64,000 nucleotides of DNA from CBDFKQ01 sp965248855 (GTDB taxonomy: Bacteria; Bacteroidota; Bacteroidia; Cytophagales; 172606-1), in the NCBI GenBank assembly GCA_965248855.1, contig CBDFKQ010000026.1:1-64000 (forward strand), in the 5' to 3' direction. Each line of letters opens with the position of its first letter. Positions within the stretch are counted from its first letter, which is position 1. The translations under genes were made by a program, and so were the position numbers. Below, one piece after another: positions 42,754 to 52,433 of the stretch. Below the pieces are notes generated by a model. The model was not told the DNA's origin. It did no database searches and saw nothing but the letters and a program-made list of their open reading frames with translations.

Positions 42754-44985
42754 ATGAAAACTATGTACATTAATGTACCCTTTATGAAGAGGTTAGCCAA
42801 GTTGTGTTTTATGTTGGCCATTTATTGTCTGACGCCCGTATTTTTGGTCCATCAGGTCGCTGCTCAGGTGAAGAGCACAGCTTCCGATAATCAATTATCA
42901 CTAAGAGTTAGTGATAATACCCTTTATTTTAATGTACCGAAAGGTGGAAGTGAAGTAAATGCAATGCTGGTTAATACACAGGGTAAATCTACCGTGTTGA
43001 CAAGCAAAATTTTTAGCGAAGGTGACCAACAATTGAGCCTGACCGACGGTGCCCGGCAGAGTTCGGGTGTTTATATCCTTCATGTAATAGTTGGAAATAA
43101 AAAAGCGAGTTTAAAAATTATCAATGCCGACGGTACTTTTTTACCTTCAGCAACGCAAATGCAATCTTTAACTATCTATGAAAACAGAACCGGTAAAACT
43201 GGCGTTAACAAGAAGTCGATTAAAGAGGCTCGATTAGATAATACGGAAAATGCTTTTCCTGTATATATCCAAACCAATACCAATTATCTCTGGCAAACCG
43301 ATGGCTTTAGCGGTACTAACCTTGGGATAGGTATGGCTGCGGGCACAAGCCCTTCAGCTGCATGGGGTTCGAATGGTGAATCCAATGTTTTTCTTCAGGC
43401 TAATACCGGCGAACTGTGGCAATGGACTGCCGCATCCGGTGGCGCTAATTTAGGTTTGGGCATGGCACCCGGCACAAGCCCTACGGCAGTATTAACCCCT
43501 AACGGAATAAACGTTTTTCTGCAGGCCAATACAGGCGAATTGTGGCAATGGACTGCTGCATCAGGTGGTACCAATTTGGGCATTGGTATGGCACCTGGCA
43601 CAAGTCCGGTGGCAGTAACAGATGCTCAGGGAACAGTTCATGTATATTGTCAGGCCAACACGGGTAATTTATGGCAATGGACGCCTTCGGGAGGCAGTGA
43701 CCTGCAAATAGGGATGGCCGACAATACCAGCCCGTCAGCAGTATCAAATACTTCAGGAGTCTATGCGTATGTTCAGGCTAATACCGGCAACCTTTGGCAA
43801 TGGACTCCTTCGGGAGGCAGTGACCTTCAAATTGGTATGGCCGCCAATACAAGCCCATCAGCAGTATCGAATTCTACTGGAGGGGTTGTTGTATATGTTC
43901 AGGCTAATACTGGTAATATGTGGCAATGGACCCCCTCAGGAGGGAGTGACCTTCAATTGGGCATGGCCGGCAACACCAGCCCTGCAGCCATAGCAACTCC
44001 TACGGGAATAAATGTATTTGCACATGTCAATACAGGTAACCTGTGGCAATGGAATTCATCATCAGGCGGGCAAGACCTTCAATTGGGGATGGCTGATAAT
44101 ACCAGCCCATGTGTAACCAACGGTGATGCTTATGGAGCCATGTTTATACTTTATCCTACTGAATATGACGCCGTACAGGCTGCCGTTGGAAAAGTGTGGA
44201 ACAATTCGATTGATGAACACCTTGAATATGGTGGAGTGGTATATAAGGTGCAGGGAACGGATTTATACGGGTATGTTTCCATTAAAGGTAATACGCACGA
44301 TATTACTACCAACGGATATTATCCAAGCGTTTCGGAAGTGACAGGTTACTGGCATACTCATCCCAACAGAGAATCAGCGGGCGCTTCACCGGCCGATCTT
44401 CTTAATTTATTGGATGAAATTAAAAAGGGTAAGGCATGTTATGTAATTGTTTATAGTCAAGACCAAAGAAATACGCCTAAAATTACAAGATTTGCACAGG
44501 GTACCGGGCAAACTAAAAGTGACAGAAAATATCCTGAAGAATTCTTGAACGCCGCAACTGCTGTTGCAAGGACATTTGTACTTGATTCGCGCAGTAATCA
44601 AACTTTTGCCATTGAACTTGATGACTTTTCAAAGTCATCAGTTATAAAAGGAACTGCAGGCCCTGTAAAGTTTGGTTATAACATCAACAATAATTCTTTT
44701 TCAACAGGAGTAGGGCCGGTAAGTGTATCTACAAACGGAAATGTAACTTTTACCATAGGAGGGCAATTTGGTCCACTTGCAGTATCAGGAGCAGGAACGG
44801 TTAATGTCCCTGCCTTATTACAAGGTCGTTGGGCTGAAATACTCAGCTTAAGCGCTTATCGCGGATATGGCTTTGGGTTCGAGTTATTAGGAATAGGGTT
44901 TGGAGGATCAGCCGGTGAAGTAGGAACCATTAACTTTAAGGAGGAAGGCCCCGGTAATAATTGGGGAGATATCATCCGTCCATAA
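42754..44985 (+). CDS. Secreted seven-repeat lectin propeller with JAMM-like DUF4329 domain
   Basis: A 743-residue protein. Signal sequence LAKLCFMLAIYCLTPVFLVHQVAAQ. About 45-122 looks like a T9SS type A sorting domain (VNTQGKSTVLTSKIFSEGDQ ... SSGVYILHVIVGNKKASLKII), but at the wrong end. About 165-460 holds exactly seven repeats of 41-43 residues with the pattern VFLQANTGxLWQWxxxxGGxxLxxGMAxxTSPxA, a tachylectin/tectonin-like seven-bladed propeller. About 470-585 fits DUF4329, with the JAMM-like YWHTHPNRESAGASPADL (HTH...S..D), the metal-site pattern of JAB peptidases and related toxin domains. About 585-743 is Gly-rich and ends without a T9SS tail. No adjacent same-strand small gene that could be an immunity protein was found. 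Function unknown. Confidence 0.7.
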   Translation: MKTMYINVPFMKRLAKLCFMLAIYCLTPVFLVHQVAAQVKSTASDNQLSLRVSDNTLYFNVPKGGSEVNAMLVNTQGKSTVLTSKIFSEGDQQLSLTDGARQSSGVYILHVIVGNKKASLKIINADGTFLPSATQMQSLTIYENRTGKTGVNKKSIKEARLDNTENAFPVYIQTNTNYLWQTDGFSGTNLGIGMAAGTSPSAAWGSNGESNVFLQANTGELWQWTAASGGANLGLGMAPGTSPTAVLTPNGINVFLQANTGELWQWTAASGGTNLGIGMAPGTSPVAVTDAQGTVHVYCQANTGNLWQWTPSGGSDLQIGMADNTSPSAVSNTSGVYAYVQANTGNLWQWTPSGGSDLQIGMAANTSPSAVSNSTGGVVVYVQANTGNMWQWTPSGGSDLQLGMAGNTSPAAIATPTGINVFAHVNTGNLWQWNSSSGGQDLQLGMADNTSPCVTNGDAYGAMFILYPTEYDAVQAAVGKVWNNSIDEHLEYGGVVYKVQGTDLYGYVSIKGNTHDITTNGYYPSVSEVTGYWHTHPNRESAGASPADLLNLLDEIKKGKACYVIVYSQDQRNTPKITRFAQGTGQTKSDRKYPEEFLNAATAVARTFVLDSRSNQTFAIELDDFSKSSVIKGTAGPVKFGYNINNNSFSTGVGPVSVSTNGNVTFTIGGQFGPLAVSGAGTVNVPALLQGRWAEILSLSAYRGYGFGFELLGIGFGGSAGEVGTINFKEEGPGNNWGDIIRP

Positions 44986-45010
44986 TATAAATTGTAAATA
45001 AATATTTAAA

Positions 45011-45041
45011 AATATCCGGGCAGCCCACCCTGATATTTTTA
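45011..45041 (+). terminator. Terminator after the propeller-JAMM gene
   Basis: AATATCCGGG and CCCTGATATT pair with one mismatch around CAGCCCA, followed by TTT. Confidence 0.65.
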
Positions 45042-45129
45042 CTCCTTCTTGGCAAATAATTGTGCAATATGTTTACTCGCAAATTCAATTTTTATGTTAG
45101 AAGCTATGGTTGATTTTTTAATTAAACAA

Positions 45130-45588
45130 TCAACCTTCTATTAATTCTTTAATCTTAATCAATACCGGGTTCCAACCGTCACCTCCATTATATACATCAT
45201 TATATCTTTTGTCTCCATCGCCCACTTTCGAGAAATCACCCTGACTTACATTTAAAATTGTTTTTCCATCGTGTTCTAATAAATCATATGTTACTGTCAA
45301 ATAATTTTCGGGAATATCTTGGATTGTAGTAGAGTTAGGATCAAAAGTGGTATATGATAAATGTTTTTCAGGATCTATTTTAAGTATGTTACCTTTTACA
45401 AATACCATTTCTTTTCCTTCATAAAAAGCTTTCCAATCTAAGCTGCTTCCCACTTTCCAATCAGAAACAGTTTCGCAGCCAAACATGTATTTTTTTGTTT
45501 GTTCAGGGTTAATTAAAGCATCCCATACTTTTGCTGCGGAAGCATTTATATGGATTGTGTTCTCAACGAATAATGGAGATTTTATCAT
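45130..45588 (-). CDS. SRPBCC (AHSA1-like) ligand-binding protein
   Basis: A 152-residue START-like protein: ENTIHINASAAKVWDALINPEQTKKYMFGCETVSDWKVGSSLDWKAFYEGKEMVFVKGNILKIDPEKHLSYTTF is the standard AHSA1/activator-of-Hsp90-like beginning, and the end GGDGWNPVLIKIKELIEG is the usual long helix. Members bind hydrophobic ligands or act as polyketide-cyclase-like proteins; no catalytic residues can be assigned. It follows the AraC-type regulator gene in the same direction with a 64-base gap, so the regulator may control it. Confidence 0.85.
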   Translation of the reverse strand: MIKSPLFVENTIHINASAAKVWDALINPEQTKKYMFGCETVSDWKVGSSLDWKAFYEGKEMVFVKGNILKIDPEKHLSYTTFDPNSTTIQDIPENYLTVTYDLLEHDGKTILNVSQGDFSKVGDGDKRYNDVYNGGDGWNPVLIKIKELIEG

Positions 45589-45652
45589 GGTATTTTTTAG
45601 TTTTAAAATATAAAAACAAAACTAAAAATTACAAAATTATTCCGATTGCGTT

Positions 45653-46561
45653 TTATGGATTTTTTCTAACCGAATTAGGAGTTATACCAAATCTTTTTTT
45701 AAAAACATTATTGAAATGTTGAGGTGTGGCATAGCCAAGTTCTTCAGATATTTCATTAACACTTTTTTGTGTATCGAATAAGTATTGATAGCCAAGCTGA
45801 AGCCGCTGTTTAGTTAAATATTCAAAAATAGTAGAATTGAAAGTTTCTTTAAACCCACGCTTAAGTTTATACTCATTCAGACCTACAATTTTTGCGATTT
45901 CAGATAAATTTGGAGGGCAATGAATTCTGGAATTCACCAGATCTCTTACTTCAATTAATTTTTCTTTATCGGCTTTACTTTTTATGAATAACTCTTTTTT
46001 ATTTTCCGATATTTCACAACCATCCGCAGATAAAACCAAAAGTTCTATGCTTTTAGAGAAAAGAAAATGTCTTTTTAATTCACCGGCAAATTTACAGTTG
46101 ATAATTTGCCGAATAACCTGTTGAATCGATATATCTATTGAACCCCAGGTATCAGTAAGGATAACATTTTTTCCATTAATGATATTTTCTGAAAATCGTT
46201 TTAAAGAGTCACTTGCATTTTCTGTAAACCCGATAAATAATTCTTTCGGAAACTGAACCCCAAAGATTTCTAACTCTAAAGTTTTATTTTTAACCACCAT
46301 ATCAAAGCCGTTGGAATACATTATGTTATGATGGCCTCCAATCAAATCAAAACATTTGTTCAATTGTTTGTAAGTGAATGAATAATCGCCTTTTAAGCCA
46401 AAGTGCATCCTTACCACATCGTTATTATTAGAAGCCGGAGTGCCTGTGAGAGTTTTAAATTTTGAGATGGCATGACCCATTTTAATATCATTAAAATTCC
46501 AAACAGTACTTTGATAGGTTCCTTTATCGGAAGTTTGAAATGCCTTTTCCTCAAGCTCCAT
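45653..46561 (-). CDS. AraC-family transcriptional regulator
   Basis: A 302-residue protein. Residues 200-300 form the AraC double helix-turn-helix: LVNSRIHCPPNLSEIAKIVGLNEYKLKRGFKETFNSTIFEYLTKQRLQLGYQYLFDTQKSVNEISEELGYATPQHFNNVFKKRFGITPNSVRKNP. The second HTH (ISEELGYATPQHFNNVFKKRFG) is canonical. The N-terminal 190 residues (KMGHAISKFKTLTG, MHFGLKGDYSF, VKNKTLELEIFGVQFPKELF) are of the PchR-like type that may sense a siderophore or lipid. It is probably co-transcribed with the SRPBCC gene. Confidence 0.92.
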   Translation of the reverse strand: MELEEKAFQTSDKGTYQSTVWNFNDIKMGHAISKFKTLTGTPASNNNDVVRMHFGLKGDYSFTYKQLNKCFDLIGGHHNIMYSNGFDMVVKNKTLELEIFGVQFPKELFIGFTENASDSLKRFSENIINGKNVILTDTWGSIDISIQQVIRQIINCKFAGELKRHFLFSKSIELLVLSADGCEISENKKELFIKSKADKEKLIEVRDLVNSRIHCPPNLSEIAKIVGLNEYKLKRGFKETFNSTIFEYLTKQRLQLGYQYLFDTQKSVNEISEELGYATPQHFNNVFKKRFGITPNSVRKNP

Positions 46562-46721
46562 ATGTGTTTATTAAGGTTTTAAAATAAATTCTGATTTTTA
46601 TAATTTAAATTATCTATTTAGAAAAATAATTAACACAATAATATTGTAATTGAAAATATATTAAGAGCTGTAGGATAATTAATTTCAAAGTTTACTTTAT
46701 AAAACATTTTATCGAAAATTT

Positions 46722-47246
46722 ATGGAAATTAATGAATATTTAAAAGACCTCTCATCCAATACAAACGCATTATTAGAAATAATAGAAAAATATTCAAACG
46801 ACGAAATTAATTTTAAAAAAGAAAATGAATGCAGTATCTCCGAAATTCTTGAACACATATGTATTTCTGATTGCCAAACACTAGAATTACCTAAAAGTGA
46901 ATCCGGTAAAATTGTAAATGATGAATACTTATATGGAAATGAAAAACTAAAAAAAATCGTTGTCGATTATAAAGGAGGGCCAAAAATAACAGAGATTGAA
47001 ATTAGAGAATTGAAAGGAGAAGTTAAAGATTTTATAACTTTTAAAGATATTTTTTTACTTGAAAGAGAGGAACTGACCAGGAGTTTAAAAAATGGTGACA
47101 TATCTCTATCCAATAAAATATACAAACATTTATACCTGGGCGATATGACAGTTAAAGATTGGCTGATATATATTATTTATCATACCCAAAGGCATTTAAA
47201 TGATATATTAAATTCGTATATGGAAATAAAGAAAACTAATTTATAG
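46722..47246 (+). CDS. DinB-superfamily protein
   Basis: A 174-residue helical protein. NEYLKDLSSNTNALLEIIEKYSNDEIN, CSISEILEHICISDCQTLEL and DMTVKDWLIYIIYHTQRHLNDIL match the four-helix DinB/YfiT pattern. Candidate metal ligands are His in EILEHI and the two His of YHTQRHL, the usual three-His arrangement. DinB-like proteins include thiol-dependent transferases and damage-induced proteins of unknown substrate. It is a single-gene unit, divergent from the AraC gene. Confidence 0.8.
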   Translation: MEINEYLKDLSSNTNALLEIIEKYSNDEINFKKENECSISEILEHICISDCQTLELPKSESGKIVNDEYLYGNEKLKKIVVDYKGGPKITEIEIRELKGEVKDFITFKDIFLLEREELTRSLKNGDISLSNKIYKHLYLGDMTVKDWLIYIIYHTQRHLNDILNSYMEIKKTNL

Positions 47247-47406
47247 CATCTTTTTATTGGCCATCCAAAGCTTTTTTTTAGATTTATTCGTCAATTAAAA
47301 TTTCATCAAAAAACATATTTATCGTTTTTTTACGAGAAACGGTTATGCAAAATAATTTGCGTAACATGAATAAATATTAAGATATTTGAAAATTAAATTA
47401 ATTACA

Positions 47407-47916
47407 ATGACTTCTACATCTCATCAAATATTGGATAGGGCTCAAACTTTGCAAAAAATAAAAAGGATTGCTTATGAGGTTTATGAGAATAATTTTGAAG
47501 AAGAAGAAATAATTTTAGCCGGGATATGGGACAGAGGATATATTTTAGCAACCATGATTGAAAAAGAGCTTGTAAAAATATGTTCTTTTAAGGTTAAAAT
47601 TGTAAAAGTAACCCTCGATAAATTTACGCCTACTCAAACAGAGATTTCTCTTGATTGTGATTCTGATTGTCTTTACAAAAAATCTGTTATTGTAGTTGAT
47701 GATGTGTTAAACAGTGGGAAAACATTAATTTATAGTTTAAAACCGTTTTTAAATATAGAAATTAAGAAATTAAAAATCGCAGTACTGGTTAAAAGAAGCT
47801 ATCGTTCATTCCCCGTATCTGCTGATTATGTTGGTTATTCACTTTCAACAACAGTGCAGGAACATATTGAAGTGGTGCTGGACGATGAAGAGAAAATTGG
47901 AGCGTATTTATTTTAA
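47407..47916 (+). CDS. PyrR-like phosphoribosyltransferase
   Basis: A type I phosphoribosyltransferase of about 170 residues. The frame is open from a TTG at 47386, but the ATG at 47407 (MTSTSHQILDRAQTLQKIKRIAYEVYENN) gives a better-looking start. The PRPP loop is VIVVDDVLNSGKTLIYSL (DDVLNSGKT), and VLVKRSYRSFPVSADYVGYSLSTTVQEHIEV resembles PyrR and related uracil/hypoxanthine transferases. No pyrimidine gene or PyrR attenuator is nearby, so the substrate is left open and no symbol is given. It converges on the helicase gene (43-base gap). Confidence 0.8.
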   Translation: MTSTSHQILDRAQTLQKIKRIAYEVYENNFEEEEIILAGIWDRGYILATMIEKELVKICSFKVKIVKVTLDKFTPTQTEISLDCDSDCLYKKSVIVVDDVLNSGKTLIYSLKPFLNIEIKKLKIAVLVKRSYRSFPVSADYVGYSLSTTVQEHIEVVLDDEEKIGAYLF

Positions 47917-47959
47917 TTTTTTTACCTTAAGAGAAATAACCCAACCTTTAAAGTATTCA

Positions 47960-50899
47960 TTAATCCAAAAGAGAAAATATATCTTCTTTGGTGAGGGATT
48001 TTACAAAGGTTTCTTCGTTTGATATTAAATCATGAAAAAGTCTTTTTTTATTATTCTGCAAGGCTAAAATCTTTTCTTCAACAGTATTCTTTGAAATAAA
48101 TTTATAAGTCATTACCGTATTTTTTTGACCAATCCTGTGCGCCCTGTCAACAGCTTGAGCTTCTATTGCGGGGTTCCACCAGGGATCTAAAATAAATACA
48201 TAATCTGCGGCTGTTAAATTTAAACCCAATCCACCTGCCTTCAATGAAAGTAAGAATACTTGAATTTTTTCATTATTTTGAAATAACTCAACCTGCTGTT
48301 GCCTGTCTTTAGTACTGCCATCCAAATAAGCATATTCAATATTATTTTCATCCAGGCACCCTCGAAGAATAGTGAGATGTTTAACAAATTGGCTAAAAAT
48401 TAAAATTTTATGATTTTCACTTATTGCAGTACTTAGTTTATGCCAAACATCTTTAAGTTTACCCGATTCACCTTCATAATCGGTATTTACCATTTTTGGA
48501 TGGTTCGCTAATTGTCTTAAGGCTGTTAAACCTTGTAATAATATTAATTGCGACTTGGCAATACCCTGCTCTGCAATTTTTTCAATAATTTTATTTCTAA
48601 AAAATGATTTTGCTTCTTCATAAACCTTCTCCTGTTCTTCATCCATTATACAAAACTGCACACTTTCAATTTTATCGGGAAGTTCCTTTACTACTTGAGA
48701 TTTATGCCTTCTTAATATAAATGGTTTTATTATTGTAAAAAGTTTTTTTATTTTCGATTCATCATTTTTCTTTTCGATAGGCACTTGAAATTCATTTTTA
48801 AAAAACCGTTGAGTGCCAAGTAAACCGGGATTTAAGAAACTCATTTGGCTCCACAAATCAAGAGTATTATTTTCGAGAGGTGTGCCTGTTAATATTAAAC
48901 GATGTTTTGCATTTAATTGCGCTACCGATTGAGCTATATTAGACGAAGGGTTTTTTATGGCTTGCGATTCATCAAGAATTACATAATTGAAAGGATATTT
49001 TTTTAACAAATCGATATCTATCCTTACAATTCCGTAAGAAGTTATGATTATATCAATATGGTTAAACTGATGGATATTTTTATTTCTGTTTGTTCCCGTA
49101 TAAATTAAAATTTTTAAATCGGGAGTAAATTTTCCTGATTCAAGTTCCCAATTGTAAATTAAAGATGTTGGCAATACAATTAAAGAAGCATTACCTGTGC
49201 CCGATTCTTTTTGTGATTGCAATAAGGCAAGCGTTTGAATTGTTTTTCCCAAGCCCATATCATCTGCAAGGCATCCACCAAATCTATATTGATTTAAAAA
49301 ACGCATCCAATTATAACCGGCTTTTTGATACGGGCGTAAACTTCCTTTAAATCCTTCGGGAAGTGCATAATCTTCTATCCTGTCAAAATCTCTTAAACTT
49401 TCTAATTTATGATTGATGGAAAGCTGTGCCAAATTTCCGTCATGCAAATCTTGTACTAAAGATAAATGATATTTTTTAAGAGAATATCCGTTATTAATTT
49501 CATTAATTTCTGCAAAAGCAAACAATTCAGAGTATTGGGTTAGCCATTCTTCCGGAATAACTGCTGTTTCGCCATTTGGTAAAATAAATTCTCTTTTCTT
49601 TTCAAATATTAATCTTTTAAGTTTTAAAAAAGGTATTTCATATTCACCAAATCTAACAATGGCATATATATCAAACCAATCAATATTTTCAGCAATTTTA
49701 ACTGTAATTTCAGAACGGCCTACGAAATATCTTTTTATGTCATTTTGCGATTGCCACATTAAAAATTGGGCTTCTTCCAATGTTTGTAAATTTTTCGACA
49801 TCCAGTTAAATGCAGTCATCCTGTCCATTAAGAATTTTCCGTTTTTAACTTCCATGCCTAAAGTTTTAAGTAACTTTAATGATTCCAGTTCAAATTCAAT
49901 ATCTCTTTTTACCTTATGAAAAATAAATGAATCTGCTACTTTTTCAACACTTACACTTACTCCCCCTGCATGGTCTGTTTTAAAAATAAATTCCCCATAT
50001 CTGAATGATAATTCAAAAACTATATGACTTTCTACGTCGTCAATATATTCTTCTTCCTCATCATTCCCAAAAAAGGCTAATTTTGTTTGACCTTTTTGAA
50101 TGTATTCGGAAAAAATTAATAAGGGAACCGGATTATACTTTTCATTTTTAATGTAAAACCCTTTTGCATACACATCAAAAGAGGCAATAAGTGGAGCTAC
50201 AAATTTTTTATAATATTCTTCTTCAATATTTCTGGGAACTGTTATAAATTTTTTATTTAGAAAGGGACGAATTTTCTTTCCGTCAACATGCTTTTCAAAT
50301 GTATAGAGCTTGTCATCAACTAATAAATAAGCAGGTTCATTGCATAATATAAGCGTATCACGATATTGAAATTCAAGTTTTGAGTTACCACACTTCAAAG
50401 TCGGGAAATAATGAGTATCGGTTTCATTCCTGTAAAAATGAAATAGCACATTTACTTTATCTGTAATTTTTTCTACTTTTTTCCAGGTCGGGTTTCCATC
50501 ATTGCCCATTATAAAAAGCAATCTATTACCCACCAGTTCCATAAATTTTACTTTAACCTTTTCTACATATTGGTCAACAGCTTCTTGTAATAATTTATCT
50601 CCCTTTTTAGGATCATACACTTTTAAAAAGAATTCTGAAATAGTTATCTTTTTTGGTGAAAACTTTTTAAGAATTACATCTTGATGTAAAGCATCTGTAA
50701 GTTTAATTAATTGGTAATCAATATCATCCAATACTTTCGAAAACTCTTTTGCGTTTTTAGATGAGATGTTTTGATGCTTTAGTGTTAATATACCGTTGTG
50801 GTTGAGCTCAACGATAAATGATTCGAATACATAGCCCAAATATTCGTGCTGAAACAGCGAATATATTATCTGAAAAGAATCAGTGGGCGAAATATTCAT
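47960..50899 (-). CDS. SNF2-family DNA helicase/translocase
   Basis: A 979-residue protein. The first 490 residues have no recognised domain. The SNF2 ATPase follows: Ia/I LRPYQKAGYNWMRFLNQYRFGGCLADDMGLGKTIQTLALL (about 515-555), LIVLPTSLIYNWE, YNYVILDESQAIKNPSS (motif II is DESQ, near the usual DEAQ), LILTGTPLENNTLDLWSQMSFLNPGLLG, and the C-terminal LIFSQFVKHLTILR, LSLKAGGLGLNLTAADYVFILDPWWNPAIEAQAVDRAHRIGQKNTVMTYKFISKNTVEEKI. This is the bacterial HepA/Rad54-like layout. No SWIM zinc motif is visible at the N-terminus. A role in chromatin or transcription-complex remodelling is inferred from the family only. It shows no operon. Confidence 0.9.
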   Translation of the reverse strand: MNISPTDSFQIIYSLFQHEYLGYVFESFIVELNHNGILTLKHQNISSKNAKEFSKVLDDIDYQLIKLTDALHQDVILKKFSPKKITISEFFLKVYDPKKGDKLLQEAVDQYVEKVKVKFMELVGNRLLFIMGNDGNPTWKKVEKITDKVNVLFHFYRNETDTHYFPTLKCGNSKLEFQYRDTLILCNEPAYLLVDDKLYTFEKHVDGKKIRPFLNKKFITVPRNIEEEYYKKFVAPLIASFDVYAKGFYIKNEKYNPVPLLIFSEYIQKGQTKLAFFGNDEEEEYIDDVESHIVFELSFRYGEFIFKTDHAGGVSVSVEKVADSFIFHKVKRDIEFELESLKLLKTLGMEVKNGKFLMDRMTAFNWMSKNLQTLEEAQFLMWQSQNDIKRYFVGRSEITVKIAENIDWFDIYAIVRFGEYEIPFLKLKRLIFEKKREFILPNGETAVIPEEWLTQYSELFAFAEINEINNGYSLKKYHLSLVQDLHDGNLAQLSINHKLESLRDFDRIEDYALPEGFKGSLRPYQKAGYNWMRFLNQYRFGGCLADDMGLGKTIQTLALLQSQKESGTGNASLIVLPTSLIYNWELESGKFTPDLKILIYTGTNRNKNIHQFNHIDIIITSYGIVRIDIDLLKKYPFNYVILDESQAIKNPSSNIAQSVAQLNAKHRLILTGTPLENNTLDLWSQMSFLNPGLLGTQRFFKNEFQVPIEKKNDESKIKKLFTIIKPFILRRHKSQVVKELPDKIESVQFCIMDEEQEKVYEEAKSFFRNKIIEKIAEQGIAKSQLILLQGLTALRQLANHPKMVNTDYEGESGKLKDVWHKLSTAISENHKILIFSQFVKHLTILRGCLDENNIEYAYLDGSTKDRQQQVELFQNNEKIQVFLLSLKAGGLGLNLTAADYVFILDPWWNPAIEAQAVDRAHRIGQKNTVMTYKFISKNTVEEKILALQNNKKRLFHDLISNEETFVKSLTKEDIFSLLD

Positions 50900-51086
50900 A
50901 GGTTTATTAAAAATATATTACAACCGGTTTTTAAAAACAAAACTTAAAACCTCTTATAAAGAAATTTTCAATATCTTTTTTAAGAATTAAAAATTTCATA
51001 AACCCTCAAATTAAAACATTAAATTTGAAAACTCATATTAAACTTTAGTAAAATAACAAACTGATAATATTTAGAAATACCTGCGA

Positions 51087-52433
51087 ATGGAACTTAAAGA
51101 TATATTTTTAACCCTTTTATATCTGCCTTTTATTTATATCGGAGCTGTAATTTACCGCAGGAAACAAACAAATTCTATTACTAAAAAATATTTTCTGCCT
51201 GCCCTTAGTGTAAAGATATTTGGTGCAATTTCTTTAGGCTTAATTTATCAGTTTTATTATGGAGGGGGAGATACTTTTAATTACTTTCGTGACACTACAC
51301 CTATTTGGGATGCCTTTCTGGAAAATCCATTTATAGCATTAAAAATAATATTTTCTAACAATACTACCGACGCTGAAACGTATGCTTACACACAACGTAT
51401 TTATTATATTATTGATGAGCACTCTTATCCGGTTGTGCAATTCGCAGGCTTTTTAAGCCTGTTTACCTTTCATACATATACACTTATAGCCATATTTTTT
51501 GCTTTATTTTGTTTTTCGGGCATGTGGGCTTTTTATAAAGCTTTATATGATATGTACCCGCAATTGCACAAACAATTTGCAATTGCTGTATTTTTTATAC
51601 CTTCTGTATTTTTTTGGGGTTCAGGTTTAATGAAAGATACTATTACTTTAGGTGCTTTGGGTTGGCTGTTCAATGCCATTTATTTTGCTTTTATTAAAAG
51701 AAAAAAAATAATTTTAAATATCGTTATTTTGATAATTGCAATGATAATAATTGAAAAAATAAAAGTTTATATTTTACTTTCATTTTTACCGCCTGTTTTT
51801 TTATGGATTTTTCTTCAATACCGTTCAAAAATAAAATCCGGCTTGGTCAGGTTTATTTCTTTACCTTTTATTATCGCCCTTGCAATTCCGGCCGGTTATT
51901 TGGCAGTAACTAAATTAACAGAAGAAAATTCAAAATATAAATTTGAAAATATTGCTTTTTCCACCAGAGAAAGTGCGGAATGGCTATTGTATGTGAGCAA
52001 TTCTCAAGGAGGATCGTCATACAGTTTGGGTGAGTTTGATGGAACTATAGGAAATTTATTTTTAAAGTTACCTCAAGCCATTTTTGTTACACTTTACAGG
52101 CCATTTATTTGGGAAGCGAAAAACCCGGTTATGTTCTTATCAGCTATTGAGGCTTTTATTTTTTTATTTATGACGTTAAGAATAATTTGGGAAATAAAAT
52201 TTATAAGGTTACTAAGGTTAATTCAAAAACATCCTATTATTATTTTTTGCTTGTTATTTACGTTGATATTTTCTTTTGGCGTGGGGGTTACCAGTTATAA
52301 TTTCGGAACTTTAGTACGATATAAAATACCCATGATGCCTTTCTTTCTATCGGCATTGTACATTATTAGAAACATTGGTAAAGCTCCAACCCGTCAATCA
52401 AAAAGAGTTAAAAAATTTAGAGAATTTGCCTGA
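51087..52433 (+). CDS. Polytopic membrane protein, polysaccharide polymerase-like
   Basis: A 448-residue protein with about ten hydrophobic helices. Between helices 2 and 3 lies a hydrophilic loop (FYYGGGDTFNYFRDTTPIWDAF, YAYTQRIYYIID), and helix 5-6 carries FFWGSGLMKDTITLGALGWLF. The GGDTxxY and (W)GSGLxKD motifs recur in Bacteroidota membrane proteins beside glycosyltransferases and suggest a Wzy/O-antigen-polymerase or GT-C-like role; this is inference. The 3' end overlaps the convergent glycosyltransferase gene by 40 bases. Confidence 0.6.
   Translation: MELKDIFLTLLYLPFIYIGAVIYRRKQTNSITKKYFLPALSVKIFGAISLGLIYQFYYGGGDTFNYFRDTTPIWDAFLENPFIALKIIFSNNTTDAETYAYTQRIYYIIDEHSYPVVQFAGFLSLFTFHTYTLIAIFFALFCFSGMWAFYKALYDMYPQLHKQFAIAVFFIPSVFFWGSGLMKDTITLGALGWLFNAIYFAFIKRKKIILNIVILIIAMIIIEKIKVYILLSFLPPVFLWIFLQYRSKIKSGLVRFISLPFIIALAIPAGYLAVTKLTEENSKYKFENIAFSTRESAEWLLYVSNSQGGSSYSLGEFDGTIGNLFLKLPQAIFVTLYRPFIWEAKNPVMFLSAIEAFIFLFMTLRIIWEIKFIRLLRLIQKHPIIIFCLLFTLIFSFGVGVTSYNFGTLVRYKIPMMPFFLSALYIIRNIGKAPTRQSKRVKKFREFA

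Noticed and set aside
42754..44985. Polymorphic toxin with immunity gene
   Set aside because: The DUF4329 part allows the idea, but about 160 residues follow the domain and no same-strand small gene is adjacent, so no toxin/immunity claim is made.
47407..47916. Naming the phosphoribosyltransferase pyrR
   Set aside because: The PRPP loop and C-terminal part fit, but there is no pyrimidine operon or attenuator nearby; other transferases of the same fold cannot be excluded.
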